The notes: generated from the letters alone by a model not told the origin. Shown: positions 1 to 9,128, counted from the first letter of the stretch. The stretch is 64,000 nt of DNA from RPQJ01 sp963732415 (GCA_963732415.1 CAVSZK010000021.1:124001-188000), one strand, 5' to 3'. Numbers and translations are program-made.

Positions 1-1
1 A

Positions 2-1060
2 AGGTACCTCGGCCTGCGCGCGAAGGCGCTCACCAGCGACGACTACCGCGCGAGCGAGATCGCCTGGCTGGACATGAAGGACAACCGGATAGATGTAGTG
101 ATCGGTCCGATCGAGACCTACGACGACAAGCTGTTCGGCTACAAGGCGGCCTTCGAGGCCTATGTGCTGATCAAGGACATGGAATGGAGCAAGCGGCTGG
201 CGCGCTACGCGGCGATGCTGCCGGGGCTGCAGCGAGGGCTTCCAGTGCCCGACGCCTACAAGGCCGAGGTGCCTGGCACCGACTCGGACCTGAACGCCTA
301 CGATGCGGTGTACTACGCTGGCGACTGCAATACGGGGGCCAAGACGATCGCGGTCAACCTGCCGAATGATGTCGAGGTGCAGCTCGCCAAGGGCACACGG
401 CGACTGCAACTCAAGAACGTGATGCGCGCCAAGTTCGACAAGATCATGGTGCCCATCGCCGGGGAGCTGATAGCGCCCGAGCAGCGCAAGCACGTGACCT
501 TCGACGCTTTCTTCGCCAACACCATGTTCCACGAGGTCGCGCACGGGCTCGGCATCAAGAACACCGTGGACGGCAAGGGAACGGTCGGTGACGCGTTGAA
601 GGAGCTCGACTCAGGGATAGAGGAGGGCAAGGCGGACGTGCTAGGCCTGTACATGGTCACCAGGCTGCACGAGCAGGGCGAGCTCGGCGGTGCGCTCGAC
701 GACTATTACGTGACTTTCCTGGCCGGTATATTTCGCTCGGTGCGGTTCGGCTCGGCCGACGCGCACGGCGAGGCGAACATGATCCGCTTCAATTTCTTCG
801 CCGACCGTGGCGCGTTCAGCCGCGACCCGCAGGGCTATTACCACGTGGACATGAAGAAGATGCGCGCCGCAGTGGATGCGCTTTCGTCAACGCTGCTGCA
901 GCTGCAGGGGAATGGCGACTACGCGGGTGTCGAGAAGCTGATAGCGGACCTCGGTGTGATCCGGCCGGACCTCGCCGCGGACCTGGCGCGGCTCAAGAGC
1001 CGCGACATCCCGGTGGACGTGAACTTCATCCAGGGCAAGGCGGTGCTCGGCCTCGACTGA
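2..1060 (+). CDS. M49-like (dipeptidyl-peptidase III family) zinc peptidase, 5' truncated
   Basis: The reading frame is open to the first base of the window, so the N-terminus is missing; about 352 residues remain. The zinc site is visible as HEVAH followed by GLG, with a downstream EEGKADV that supplies the third ligand, in the arrangement of the M49 family (HExxxH or HExxH plus EExxAD). Classical DPP III enzymes have a six-residue HELLGH; the five-residue HExxH version is a known variant. The family releases dipeptides from peptide N-termini. The residues before the zinc motif (DVVIGPIETYDD) match the bacterial homologues usually annotated as DPP III family or Zn-dependent hydrolase. The next gene is convergent, so this is the end of its transcript. 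The family assignment is fairly sure; substrate is unknown, and a regulatory or non-peptidase role cannot be excluded. Confidence 0.75.
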   Translation, partial: RYLGLRAKALTSDDYRASEIAWLDMKDNRIDVVIGPIETYDDKLFGYKAAFEAYVLIKDMEWSKRLARYAAMLPGLQRGLPVPDAYKAEVPGTDSDLNAYDAVYYAGDCNTGAKTIAVNLPNDVEVQLAKGTRRLQLKNVMRAKFDKIMVPIAGELIAPEQRKHVTFDAFFANTMFHEVAHGLGIKNTVDGKGTVGDALKELDSGIEEGKADVLGLYMVTRLHEQGELGGALDDYYVTFLAGIFRSVRFGSADAHGEANMIRFNFFADRGAFSRDPQGYYHVDMKKMRAAVDALSSTLLQLQGNGDYAGVEKLIADLGVIRPDLAADLARLKSRDIPVDVNFIQGKAVLGLD

Positions 1061-1137
1061 TTTCCGGTCGTCCGCGGGCATCTGTCGCCGGTGTGCCGTG
1101 CACGCCCGGCGTGCTGACGTGCCCGGCGCAGCGGCTG

Positions 1138-1578
1138 TCAGCAGCGTGCGGCGTAGATCTTCGCGTCCACATCGCGCCAGCGGTTCCAGAGTTGCGCTGC
1201 CTCGCGCGCCGAATAGCCGGCGCGCATCCGCTCGTCCAGCCGCTCGCGATCCTCGCGCAGCTTTTGGCAGCGGCTGTCGACGGTGGCGGGACCTGCTACT
1301 GCGGTCCCTGCCGGGACCCGCCGTTCGGCCCGTGGCCGGGTCGCAGCCCGCGATGGCGCCGGCTCGATCGACGGCGCACGGCCCGTGCCTGGGTCGTGGA
1401 TGCGAAGCACGCGAGCCTCGGCAAGTGGTCCACAGGGACGATCGGAGTAGGCCACGGGCGTGGCGTTGCGGCACACGTAGACCGGTCGATCGATTGCCGC
1501 GGGCAGCGGCGCGGCGGCAAGACCAAGGACTGCGAGACACGCGGGGATTGCGACGGCGCGACAGGTCGGCGTGAGCAT
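1138..1578 (-). CDS. DUF4124-like exported protein
   Basis: A 146-residue protein with a cleavable signal peptide (hydrophobic residues about 10-27, ending in Ala-rich sequence). Mature residues carry YVCRNATPVAYSDRPCG, the short Cys-flanked motif typical of DUF4124 proteins (VYxCxxxxGxxxYSDxPC). The middle is Arg/Pro/Ala-rich and low complexity, and the C-terminal 45 residues form a charged helix (DRERLDERMRAGYS) ending in Cys. Two or more cysteines suggest a periplasmic disulfide-bonded protein. It lies convergent to the peptidase and stands alone. Function is unknown; the family call rests on the short motif only. Confidence 0.7.
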   Translation of the reverse strand: MLTPTCRAVAIPACLAVLGLAAAPLPAAIDRPVYVCRNATPVAYSDRPCGPLAEARVLRIHDPGTGRAPSIEPAPSRAATRPRAERRVPAGTAVAGPATVDSRCQKLREDRERLDERMRAGYSAREAAQLWNRWRDVDAKIYAARC

Positions 1579-1772
1579 GATTCGCCCTCCATGGTTGACG
1601 CGTCGAGACTGCGCCGCACACCGACATTGGGCCAGCGGACTAAGTGGCGTGAATCAACAGATTTTGTGCACGGCCTGCGCGTGGGGAATCGCCGGTACGG
1701 GCTGGCCCGGGCGCCGACGAGAGTCCCTGGGCGAACCCGGCCCAGGCGGCGAAGTCCGCGGGCGAGGTCGGC

Positions 1773-2072
1773 TCAGGCGCGACCGACGTTGGCGTCCGTC
1801 GGCGAATGGAAATACTGGCTCTCTTCGGAGAATTCCTGCACCAACTGCCGTAGCTGATCGAGCCGGCCCTCGGCGGTGCTGATCGGCAGGCAGTCTTCGC
1901 AGCGCGGGTCGCCGCAGGGCTGGCGCGTGTACAGCCAGTACTGGACTGCGCCAGCAAGCAAGCCGTCGGCGATGTCCCACAGGTCCGCCTTTTCGTCGTT
2001 GTCGGCTATCTGGTTACCGAGTTCGACTGCCTTGCCGAAGGCTTCCTCGAACGACTGGGTTTCGTCCTGCAT
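1773..2072 (-). CDS. Hypothetical 99-residue protein with CxxxxCxxC
   Basis: A short acidic cytosolic protein with no signal peptide or membrane segment. Its centre has PCGDPRCEDC, three closely spaced cysteines that could bind a metal, and it is otherwise helical and Glu/Gln-rich (MQDETQSFEEAFGKAVELG). I do not recognise the family. It lies 129 nt downstream of the DUF4404 gene on the same strand and may share its transcript. Coding is supported by the absence of a better frame and by sensible composition. Confidence 0.6.
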   Translation of the reverse strand: MQDETQSFEEAFGKAVELGNQIADNDEKADLWDIADGLLAGAVQYWLYTRQPCGDPRCEDCLPISTAEGRLDQLRQLVQEFSEESQYFHSPTDANVGRA

Positions 2073-2201
2073 TTGATCGCTTGCCGTGTTGCCTGGGTGC
2101 TTGCGCGGAAGTGGCGATGATACCAGAGGCGACCCCGCAGTCCGGCCCGCAGGGTCGGTACCGATGTGACAATACCGGGCTTGCCAGCGGGTACGCCGGG
2201 C

Positions 2202-2480
2202 TCAGATGCCGGCCTTGCCGAGCGCGTCCAGCACGGCTCGAATGGCGCCAGCCACCCCGGGATGGCCTGCCTCGAGGCGGACAGCGGCACCCTCGAGCGC
2301 GTCGCCGTGCGGCGTCGCTTCGGCCGGCTGTTCGGCCAGTGAGCCGGCCTGCGTAGTTTCGAGCAGCCGGCGTATGTCCCCGAGCAGCGATTCGAGCAAT
2401 TCGCGATCGCCAGGCTCGAGTCGATCTGCGCGGCGCAGTTCCTCGTGCAGTACGTGCAGCGTTTGATGCAGTTCGCTCAT
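2202..2480 (-). CDS. DUF4404 family protein
   Basis: A 92-residue protein beginning MSELHQTLHVLHEEL, which matches the DUF4404 family of small helical cytosolic proteins found in gammaproteobacteria. The ATG at 2480 is preferred; ATG 2486 (adding MN) is possible. The second half, with GHPGVAGAIRAVLDALGKAGI at the end, is the usual family C-terminus (HPxLxxxlrxxxdxLxxmGI). It is divergent from the outer-membrane barrel gene, with about 130 nt between the starts. No biochemical role is known for the family. Confidence 0.75.
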   Translation of the reverse strand: MSELHQTLHVLHEELRRADRLEPGDRELLESLLGDIRRLLETTQAGSLAEQPAEATPHGDALEGAAVRLEAGHPGVAGAIRAVLDALGKAGI

Positions 2481-2614
2481 GTTCATACCGCTCGTCGATG
2501 GACTTAGCCGAGTGTAACAGTGCCACGAAGACTTCGACGTCCGTGGAATCACGCCTCGCGTACAATCCCGGCGAACGGGGCGGTGTGCCTCGTTGCTTCG
2601 AAGGAGCAGGCGGC

Positions 2615-3277
2615 ATGTGCAGGTTGAATCGGGCTGTGGCAGTGGTCGCCGGACTTGCGGCAGGTCTCCTCGGGTCGGGAGCACGAGCCGAGGACGAGTC
2701 GGGCCCCGGATTCAATCCCCGGGTGGAACTCACGCCGTATATCGGCTATCGCATGGGCGGGCAGTTCGACCTCGACGTGGTGCCGCCGGGCACCAGCAAG
2801 TCCGTGGACCTGCAGGACTCGAGCGGCTGGGGCGTGGACCTCGGCATCTATCGCGACCGGGCGTCGTTCTACGAGGTTCTCTACAGCTACCAGTCCGCCG
2901 GGCTCGATACCAGCGACCCGTCGCTGAAGGGCACTGAGGTGACCGTCGAGTACCTGCAGGTCGGCGGCACGCTGCTCTTCCAGGACAACGACCACTACGT
3001 GCCCTATCTGTCGCTCACCGTCGGCGGGACGAAGTTCGACGCGGGCGGCGGCTATGGTTCGGAAACCAAGTTTTCGGGCAGCCTGGGCGCGGGTGTGCGT
3101 TTTCCGATCGGCGAACACTTTGCCGCGACGCTCGGTGCGCGCGGCTACCTGACCGTCGTGAATTCCGATACGGAGTTCTTCTGCGCCGGCAGCGGCAGCG
3201 TCAATTGCCTGTTCAGGACGACGGGCAGTACGTTTTTCCAGGGCGAAGCGCTGTTCGGAATCACGGCCGTCTTCTGA
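2615..3277 (+). CDS. Outer-membrane beta-barrel protein
   Basis: A 220-residue exported protein. The start at ATG 2615 is supported by AAGGAG at 2601-2606 and is followed at once by a signal peptide (residues 1-25, ending GSGARA). The mature chain is made of alternating amphipathic strands (VELTPYIGYRMGG, YEVLYSYQSAGL, VPYLSLTVGGTKF, SLGAGVRFPIG) and ends in Phe, as expected for an eight-stranded OmpA/OmpW-like barrel. A Cys pair lies near residues 190-200. A TACAAT at 2561-2566 could be the -10 element of its promoter. Specific function is unknown. Confidence 0.8.
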   Translation: MCRLNRAVAVVAGLAAGLLGSGARAEDESGPGFNPRVELTPYIGYRMGGQFDLDVVPPGTSKSVDLQDSSGWGVDLGIYRDRASFYEVLYSYQSAGLDTSDPSLKGTEVTVEYLQVGGTLLFQDNDHYVPYLSLTVGGTKFDAGGGYGSETKFSGSLGAGVRFPIGEHFAATLGARGYLTVVNSDTEFFCAGSGSVNCLFRTTGSTFFQGEALFGITAVF

Positions 3278-3294
3278 GCGGCGTCTCCGCTCAG
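3274..3294. terminator. Shared hairpin over two convergent stop codons
   Basis: CTGAGCGG at 3274-3281 pairs perfectly with CCGCTCAG at 3287-3294 around a 5-nt loop. The left arm contains the plus-strand TGA of the barrel gene and the right arm the minus-strand TGA of the FAD oxidoreductase. There is no T-run, so it is either a GC-type bidirectional terminator or an mRNA 3'-end stabiliser. Confidence 0.6.
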
Positions 3295-6200
3295 ACCAGC
3301 ACGCGCTCGATACCGCCTTCGTTGGCACGTCGCACGTAGTCGGCGAGCCAGTCCTCGCCGAGGGCGTGGCGCGCGATCTCCACCACGATGTAGTCGGCCT
3401 CGGTCGCGGAATCGTCGTCGTAGCGGCTCAAGCCCTGCAGGCAGGACGGGCAGGAGGTGAGTATCTTCACCTTGCCGTCGAAACCGTCGTCGCGCAGGCG
3501 TGCGGCCCCGGCCTCCATCTCGCGCTGCTTGCGGAACCTCACCTGGGTTGCCACGTCGGGGCGCGAGACCGCGAACGTACCCGACTCACCGCAGCAGCGG
3601 TCATTCTTCTCGACCGGTCTCGAGCCCGTGCCCATCAGCGCGTTCACGATCCTGAGCGGATCGTCGGTCTTGATCGGCGAGTGGCATGGGTCGTGGTACA
3701 TGTATCGCGCGCCCGTCACGCCCTCGAGCCGTACGCCCTTTTCGAGCAGGAATTCGTGGATGTCGAGGATGCGGCTGCCAGGGAAAATTTCCCCGAACTG
3801 GTAGTCCTGCAGCTGGTCGTAGCAGGTGCCGCAGCTCACGACCACCGTGCGCAGGTCGAGGTAGTTGAGCGTGTTGGCCACGCGGTGGAACAGCACGCGG
3901 TTGTCGGTGATGATCCTCGAAGCCTGGTCGAACTGTCCCGAGCCTCGCTGAGGGTAGCCGCAGCAGACGTAGCCCGGAGGCAGCACGGTCTGCACGCCCA
4001 CCTGCCAGAGCATCGCCTGGGTGGCCAGTCCAACCTGCGAGAACAGGCGCTCCGAGCCGCAGCCGGGGAAGTAGAACACCGCCTCCGATTCGCTGGTCGT
4101 GCGAGCCGGATCGCGGATGATCGGGACGTAGTTGCGGTCCTCGATGTCGAGCAGCGCCCGCGCAGTGCGCTTCGGCAGTCCTGCGGGCATCTTCTTGTTA
4201 ACGAAGTGAACCACCTGCTCGCGCAGCGGCGGCCGACCGCCGGTCGTCGCCGGCGGGCGCTTCGCCTGCGCCGTGCCCAGGGCGCCGAGGGCCCGGTGCC
4301 CGAGCCGCTGTGCACGGTAGCCCAGGCCGACCATCAGGCCGCGGGTGAGGCGGATCGTGTCCGGATCGGTCGCGTTCAGGAAGAACATCGCCGCCGCCGT
4401 GCCGGGATTGAAGCGCTTCTTTCCCACGCGCCGGAGCAGGTCGCGCATCGCCATCGACACGTCGCCGAAGTCGATGTCGACCGGGCAGGGCGACTCGCAC
4501 TTGTGGCAGACGGTGCAGTGGTCGGCCACGTCCGAGAACGCATCCCAGTGCTGCAGCGACACGCCTCGCCTGGTCTGCTCCTCGTACAGGAATGCCTCGA
4601 TCAGCAGCGATGTCGCCAGGATCTTGTTGCGGGGCGAATAGAGCAGGTTGGCGCCGGGCACGTGCGTGGAGCACACAGGCTTGCACTTGCCGCAGCGCAG
4701 GCAGTCCTTGATCGCGTCCGAGATCGAAGCGATGTCGGACTGCTGCATGATCAGCGATTCGTGTCCGAGCAGGTTGAAGCTGGGCGTGTATGCCCGCCTC
4801 AGGTCGGCGCCGGGCAGCAACTTGCCGCGGTTGAAGTGCCCCCGCGGATCGATGCGCTCCTTGTACGCACGGAACTCCGCGATCTCGGCGTCGTCGAGGT
4901 ATTCGAGCTTGGTGATTCCGATGCCGTGTTCGCCGGAGATGACGCCGCCCAGTTCGCGTGCGATGCGCATGATCCGCGCAACGGCGACGTTCGCCTGCTG
5001 GAGCATCGCGTAGTCATCGGAATTTACCGGAATGTTGGTGTGTACGTTGCCGTCGCCCGCGTGCATGTGCAACGCGACGAAGACGCGGCTGCGCAGTGTG
5101 CTGGCGTGGATCGCCTCGAGGTCCGCGACCAGTAGCACGAACGGGCCGCCAGCGAAGATACTGCGAAGTTCCGCGCGTATCTCCGTCTTCCATGACACGC
5201 GGATCGTCCGGTCCTGCAGCAGGTCGAAGATCCGAAGCCCCGGTTCGCCGTCCAGCCGTCGCGAGAATTCGCCGCGCCGGGTTTCGAAGCCCAGTGCGCA
5301 GAGTTCCTCCAGCGACGAGGCGAGTCGCGCGTCGAGGTGGCCGGCGAGCCAAGCCCAGCGCGCGCGTGTGGCCTCGATCACTGCGAGCGCCTGCTGCGGC
5401 CGGTCGCCCAGCACGTCCTCGTGTGGCAGGCGGTCCACGTCCGGGTCGCCCGTCTTCCCGACCCGCGGAGAACTGCCGAGGTAGTCGGCCAGCGCGTGCG
5501 CCAGCGCGATCTTGTTGGCGAGCGAGAGCTCGATGTTGATTCGCTCGATTGCATCGGTGTAATCGCCGAGGCGCTCTAGCGGGATCACCACGTCTTCGTT
5601 GATCTTGAACGCGTTGGTGTGGCGCGCGATCGCTGCGGTTCGCGCCCGGTCGCGCCAGAACGCCTTGCGTGCCTCGCTGCCCACCGCGACGAATCCTTCG
5701 CCGGACCGCGCGTTGGCGATCCGGACGACCTCCGACGCTGCGCGGGCGACGGCTGCTTCGTCGTCACCCACGATGTCGCCGAGCAGCACCATCTTCGGCA
5801 GTGCGCCGCGACGCGACCTGGTCGCGTAGCCGACGGCCTTGAGGTAGCGCTCATCGAGGTGCTCGAGACCCGCGAGGCGCACGCCGGTCATGGACTGCGC
5901 CGCGATGTGATCGCGAATCTCGACGATGGCGGGGATCGCGTCGCGCGCGTGGCCGAAGAATTCCAGGCAGACCGTGCGAACGTTCGCGGGCATGCGGTGC
6001 AGCACCCAGCGCGCGCTGGTGATGATCCCGTCGCAACCCTCTTTCTGCACTCCCGGCAAGCCGCCGAGAAACTTGTCGGTGACGTCCTTGCCGAGGCCCG
6101 CCTTGCGGAACCGGTGTCCCTCGATCTCGAGGCGTTGGGTGCGCAGCACTGGCGCCCGGTCGGGCCGCTGTCGCCCGTCTTTCCACTGCAGGTCGAATGT

Positions 6201-7217
6201 CGCGGCCGCCGCTGCGTGGATGCGGTCAAGGTTGTGACCAGTGCGCGTCACCTCGAGCCAGTTGCCCTCGGAGTCCACCATCCGCCACCAGGCGAGATTG
6301 TCGAGCGCGGTTCCCCAGAGGACGGCCTTCTTGCCGCCGGCGTTCATGGCGATGTTACCGCCCACGCAGGAGGCGTCCGCCGAAGTCGGGTCCACAGCGA
6401 ATGCGAATCCGGCGCGGCTGGCAGCTTCCTCGACGCGACGAGTGACGACGCCAGCTTCGGTCAGGACCGTGGGGACCGGGCGCGCGACACCGGGCAGGTC
6501 GACGGATTCCACCGGTCCGATGCGCTCGAGCTTCTCGGTGTTGATCACGGCAGCCAGTGGCGTGAGCGGCACGGCGCTGCCCGTGTACCCAGTGCCGCCA
6601 CCCCGCGGAATGATGGTCAGGCCGAGTTCGATGCAGGCGCGCACCAGTCCCGGGACTTCGTCCTCGGTGTCCGGTGCGAGCACCACGAACGGGATCTCCA
6701 CTCGCCAGTCGGTAGCATCGGTCGCGTGCGAGACGCGCGCATACGGGTCGAAGCACACGTTGTCTGCATGCGTGTGGCGGCGAAGCAGCCTCGTCGCGCG
6801 CCGGCGCAGCGCCTCCGTGGACTCGAAGGCGCCGGCAAATTCCTTCACCGCCTTGCGGGCCGCGGCGAGCAGCCGCGCTACGCGAGCGTCACGCGACTCG
6901 TCCGTCCGGTCGCGGCGCAATTCGATGTCCGCGAGACGGTGCTCGAGCGCAGCGAGCAGTTGTCCGCGGCGTCGCGGGTTGTCCAGCAGGTCCTGCTCGA
7001 GGTAGGGGTTGCGATGCACGACCCAGATGTCACCGAGTACTTCGTAGAGCATCCGGGCAGAGCGGCCCGTGCGGCGCTCCGACCTGAGCTCGTCCAGCAG
7101 CTGCCAGCCCTCGTCGCCCAGCAGCCGGATCACGATCTCGCGATCGGAGAAGGAGGTGTAGTTGTAGGGGATCTCGCGCAGGCGCGCCGGCGGGTCAAGA
7201 CCGGGCGCGGCGGACAT
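3291..7217 (-). CDS. Giant FAD-linked oxidase / iron-sulfur dehydrogenase fusion (DUF3683 type)
   Basis: About 1,308 residues. The order is: a DUF3683-type N-terminal region (residues 1-150); an FAD_binding_4 (PCMH) domain from about 175, with IPRGGGTGYTG; an FAD-oxidase C-terminal domain with GDGNVHTN near 720 and SGEHGIGITK near 765; two 4Fe-4S clusters (CLRCGKCKPVC near 840, CTVCHKCESPC near 905); and two CCG heterodisulfide-reductase-like domains (CCGYPQRG near 1085, CCGESGTF near 1210). This corresponds to GlcD, GlcF and CCG modules fused in one chain, larger than E. coli YdiJ (about 1,018). The likely role is oxidation of a 2-hydroxyacid such as D-lactate or 2-hydroxyglutarate, passing electrons to the quinone pool. 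The start is uncertain: ATG 7217 is best spaced from TGAG; ATG 7223 and TTG 7232 are alternatives. It follows bamD with a short gap. Confidence 0.9.
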   Translation of the reverse strand: MSAAPGLDPPARLREIPYNYTSFSDREIVIRLLGDEGWQLLDELRSERRTGRSARMLYEVLGDIWVVHRNPYLEQDLLDNPRRRGQLLAALEHRLADIELRRDRTDESRDARVARLLAAARKAVKEFAGAFESTEALRRRATRLLRRHTHADNVCFDPYARVSHATDATDWRVEIPFVVLAPDTEDEVPGLVRACIELGLTIIPRGGGTGYTGSAVPLTPLAAVINTEKLERIGPVESVDLPGVARPVPTVLTEAGVVTRRVEEAASRAGFAFAVDPTSADASCVGGNIAMNAGGKKAVLWGTALDNLAWWRMVDSEGNWLEVTRTGHNLDRIHAAAAATFDLQWKDGRQRPDRAPVLRTQRLEIEGHRFRKAGLGKDVTDKFLGGLPGVQKEGCDGIITSARWVLHRMPANVRTVCLEFFGHARDAIPAIVEIRDHIAAQSMTGVRLAGLEHLDERYLKAVGYATRSRRGALPKMVLLGDIVGDDEAAVARAASEVVRIANARSGEGFVAVGSEARKAFWRDRARTAAIARHTNAFKINEDVVIPLERLGDYTDAIERINIELSLANKIALAHALADYLGSSPRVGKTGDPDVDRLPHEDVLGDRPQQALAVIEATRARWAWLAGHLDARLASSLEELCALGFETRRGEFSRRLDGEPGLRIFDLLQDRTIRVSWKTEIRAELRSIFAGGPFVLLVADLEAIHASTLRSRVFVALHMHAGDGNVHTNIPVNSDDYAMLQQANVAVARIMRIARELGGVISGEHGIGITKLEYLDDAEIAEFRAYKERIDPRGHFNRGKLLPGADLRRAYTPSFNLLGHESLIMQQSDIASISDAIKDCLRCGKCKPVCSTHVPGANLLYSPRNKILATSLLIEAFLYEEQTRRGVSLQHWDAFSDVADHCTVCHKCESPCPVDIDFGDVSMAMRDLLRRVGKKRFNPGTAAAMFFLNATDPDTIRLTRGLMVGLGYRAQRLGHRALGALGTAQAKRPPATTGGRPPLREQVVHFVNKKMPAGLPKRTARALLDIEDRNYVPIIRDPARTTSESEAVFYFPGCGSERLFSQVGLATQAMLWQVGVQTVLPPGYVCCGYPQRGSGQFDQASRIITDNRVLFHRVANTLNYLDLRTVVVSCGTCYDQLQDYQFGEIFPGSRILDIHEFLLEKGVRLEGVTGARYMYHDPCHSPIKTDDPLRIVNALMGTGSRPVEKNDRCCGESGTFAVSRPDVATQVRFRKQREMEAGAARLRDDGFDGKVKILTSCPSCLQGLSRYDDDSATEADYIVVEIARHALGEDWLADYVRRANEGGIERVLV

Positions 7218-7247
7218 GGTCATCTCAGGCAATTCAGTCGCGTGCGG

Positions 7248-8054
7248 TCAGTTCCAGAATCGCCACCAGGGGCTATCCTTGACCTCGCCTTCGTTCGGGT
7301 CGATCGTGGGCGCATTCGCCTGCCGCACGCTGTCGGCGACCGCCGCGAGGTCGGGAATTTCGAGCTTTCGATAGCCGGCCGCCATGATGCCGAGAGCCTC
7401 GATCGCAGCCGGCGAGCCATCGTAGCTCTCGATCACCGCACGCGCCCGGTTCACGGCGGCCACGTAGGCCTCGCGCTTCATGTAGTACTTGGCGACCGAG
7501 AGTTCGTAGTCGGCGAGCTTGTTTCTAAGGTAGATCGACCGTTGCCGTGTGTCGGCTGCGTAGGGGCTTCTCGGGTACTGCTGCAGCAGAATCTGGAACG
7601 ACTGCAGGGCCTTGCGCGATTCGTGCGGCGGGCGCTTGGTGACGTCCGCGCGCAGCGTTTCCTCGAGCCAGCCGGCGCCGGACTCGAAATACACCAGGCC
7701 GCGGATGTAGTAGGCGTAGTCCACCCTTGGGTGGGTCGGGTTCTCGCGGATGAACTTGTCGGCCTGGTCGATGGCCGACTCGGCCTCGCCATTGCGGTAG
7801 TACGCGTACATCAGGTCCAGCTGGCCCTGCTTTGCCGCATTGGTGAACGGATAATAGGACTCGAGTGACTCGAGTTTCTGGATCGCGTCCTTGAAGTTGT
7901 TGGACCGCATGTCCTGGGCGGCCAGGTCATAGAGCTTGTCGGGCGCGCCGACCGGGCTGACGTCACCGCCACCCTTGCAGCCGGACATGGCCAGCGCGGC
8001 TGCGGCCAGGCCGAGCAGCACGAAAATCGGACGGAGAGTGCGGGCGGTGGCCAT
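7248..8054 (-). CDS. bamD: Outer membrane assembly lipoprotein BamD
   Basis: A 268-residue lipoprotein. The signal peptide and lipobox (LAMSGC, lipidated Cys about residue 20) are followed by DKLYDLAAQDMRSNNFKDAI and several TPR helices (LDLMYAYYRNGEAESAIDQADKFI, YAYYIRGLVYFE), the YfiO/ComL fold. BamD sits on the inner leaflet of the outer membrane and works with BamA to fold beta-barrels. The start at ATG 8054 places the lipobox correctly. It is divergent from rluD, as in many gammaproteobacteria, and followed by the FAD/Fe-S oxidoreductase. A TATACT on the minus strand at 8101-8096 could be its -10 element, but no good -35 is seen. Confidence 0.95.
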   Translation of the reverse strand: MATARTLRPIFVLLGLAAAALAMSGCKGGGDVSPVGAPDKLYDLAAQDMRSNNFKDAIQKLESLESYYPFTNAAKQGQLDLMYAYYRNGEAESAIDQADKFIRENPTHPRVDYAYYIRGLVYFESGAGWLEETLRADVTKRPPHESRKALQSFQILLQQYPRSPYAADTRQRSIYLRNKLADYELSVAKYYMKREAYVAAVNRARAVIESYDGSPAAIEALGIMAAGYRKLEIPDLAAVADSVRQANAPTIDPNEGEVKDSPWWRFWN

Positions 8055-8168
8055 GGTCGATTGCAGTATCGCTGGGGTCGGTGGGCGGAGGCGGAAGTAT
8101 ATAGAAAATGCGCTCCGGACCGCCGTTCCGGTACACAACGCAGCGGGCATCGGCCAGAATGCGCCGCG

Positions 8169-9128
8169 ATGACTGCCTCGACCCTTGAAATCTCAATCGA
8201 AATACCGCCGGACCAGGCCGGGCAGCGCCTGGACCAGGCCCTTGCGGCCCTGCTTCCCGATCATTCCCGCAGTCGACTCAAGTCCTGGATCGACAATGGT
8301 GAGGTGCTGGTCGACGGCGTGCCACGCAGGCCTCGCGACAAAGTGTCCGGCGGTGAGAAGGTCGTGATCGCGGCGTCGCTTCCGGAGGACCCGCGGGCCG
8401 TTCCCCAGGACATTCCGTTGGCGCTGGTGCACGAAGATCGACACATCTTCGTCCTGGACAAGCCGGCCGGGCTGGTCGTGCATCCTGGCGCTGGAAATCC
8501 CGACAGCACGCTGCAGAACGCGCTGCTGGCCCTCGACCCTAAGCTTGCTCAGTTGCCGCGTGCCGGCATCGTGCACAGGCTCGACAAGGACACGAGCGGG
8601 CTGCTGGTGGTCGCGAGAACGATGGCCGCCCACACGGCGCTGGTGCGGATGCTGGAGCAGCGCGAAATACACCGGGAGTACCAGGCGATCTGCCGCGGCG
8701 TGATGACGGCGGGCGGCACGGTCGATGCCCCGATCGACAGGCACCCGACGGACCGGGTGCGCATGGCCGTGCGCCAGGGCGGACGCGAGTCGGTCACGCA
8801 CTACCGGGTAATTCACCGCTATCGCGCGCACACTCACGTGCGCGTGCAGCTCGAGACCGGCCGTACCCACCAGATCCGCGTCCACCTGACACACGCCGGA
8901 TTCCCGATCGTCGGGGACCGCGTCTACGGCGGGCGCCTTGCATTTCCCCGTGGTGCGAGCGAGGTGTTGAGGCAGGCGCTCAAGGATTTCCCGAGGCAGG
9001 CGTTGCACGCGGCCCGGCTCGAGTTCGCGCACCCGGTGACTGGCAAGCCCCTGGAATGCGCGGCGCCGCTGCCCGCCGACATGCAGGAGCTGCTGCTCGT
9101 GCTAGCAGCCGACGCGGTCGAAAAATGA
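8169..9128 (+). CDS. rluD: 23S rRNA pseudouridine synthase RluD
   Basis: A 319-residue protein with an N-terminal S4 RNA-binding domain (residues about 20-75, RLDQALAALLPDHSRSRLKSWI) and a RluA-type catalytic domain containing GIVHRLDKDTSGLL, where the Asp of HRLDKD is the catalytic nucleophile. The family member RluD converts uridines 1911, 1915 and 1917 of helix 69 in 23S rRNA. Length matches E. coli RluD (326). The assignment to RluD rather than RluC is supported by its place divergent to bamD and before pgeF. Its stop overlaps the next start as ATGA, suggesting translational coupling. Confidence 0.95.
   Translation: MTASTLEISIEIPPDQAGQRLDQALAALLPDHSRSRLKSWIDNGEVLVDGVPRRPRDKVSGGEKVVIAASLPEDPRAVPQDIPLALVHEDRHIFVLDKPAGLVVHPGAGNPDSTLQNALLALDPKLAQLPRAGIVHRLDKDTSGLLVVARTMAAHTALVRMLEQREIHREYQAICRGVMTAGGTVDAPIDRHPTDRVRMAVRQGGRESVTHYRVIHRYRAHTHVRVQLETGRTHQIRVHLTHAGFPIVGDRVYGGRLAFPRGASEVLRQALKDFPRQALHAARLEFAHPVTGKPLECAAPLPADMQELLLVLAADAVEK

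Noticed and set aside
3366..5135. 589-codon open frame on the plus strand
   Set aside because: Antisense to the FAD/iron-sulfur gene, His/Arg/Val-rich composition without known motifs; a high-GC shadow.
5619..7868. Long open frame of about 750 codons on the plus strand
   Set aside because: It lies antisense to the FAD oxidoreductase and bamD; high GC makes long antisense frames common. It shows no domain.
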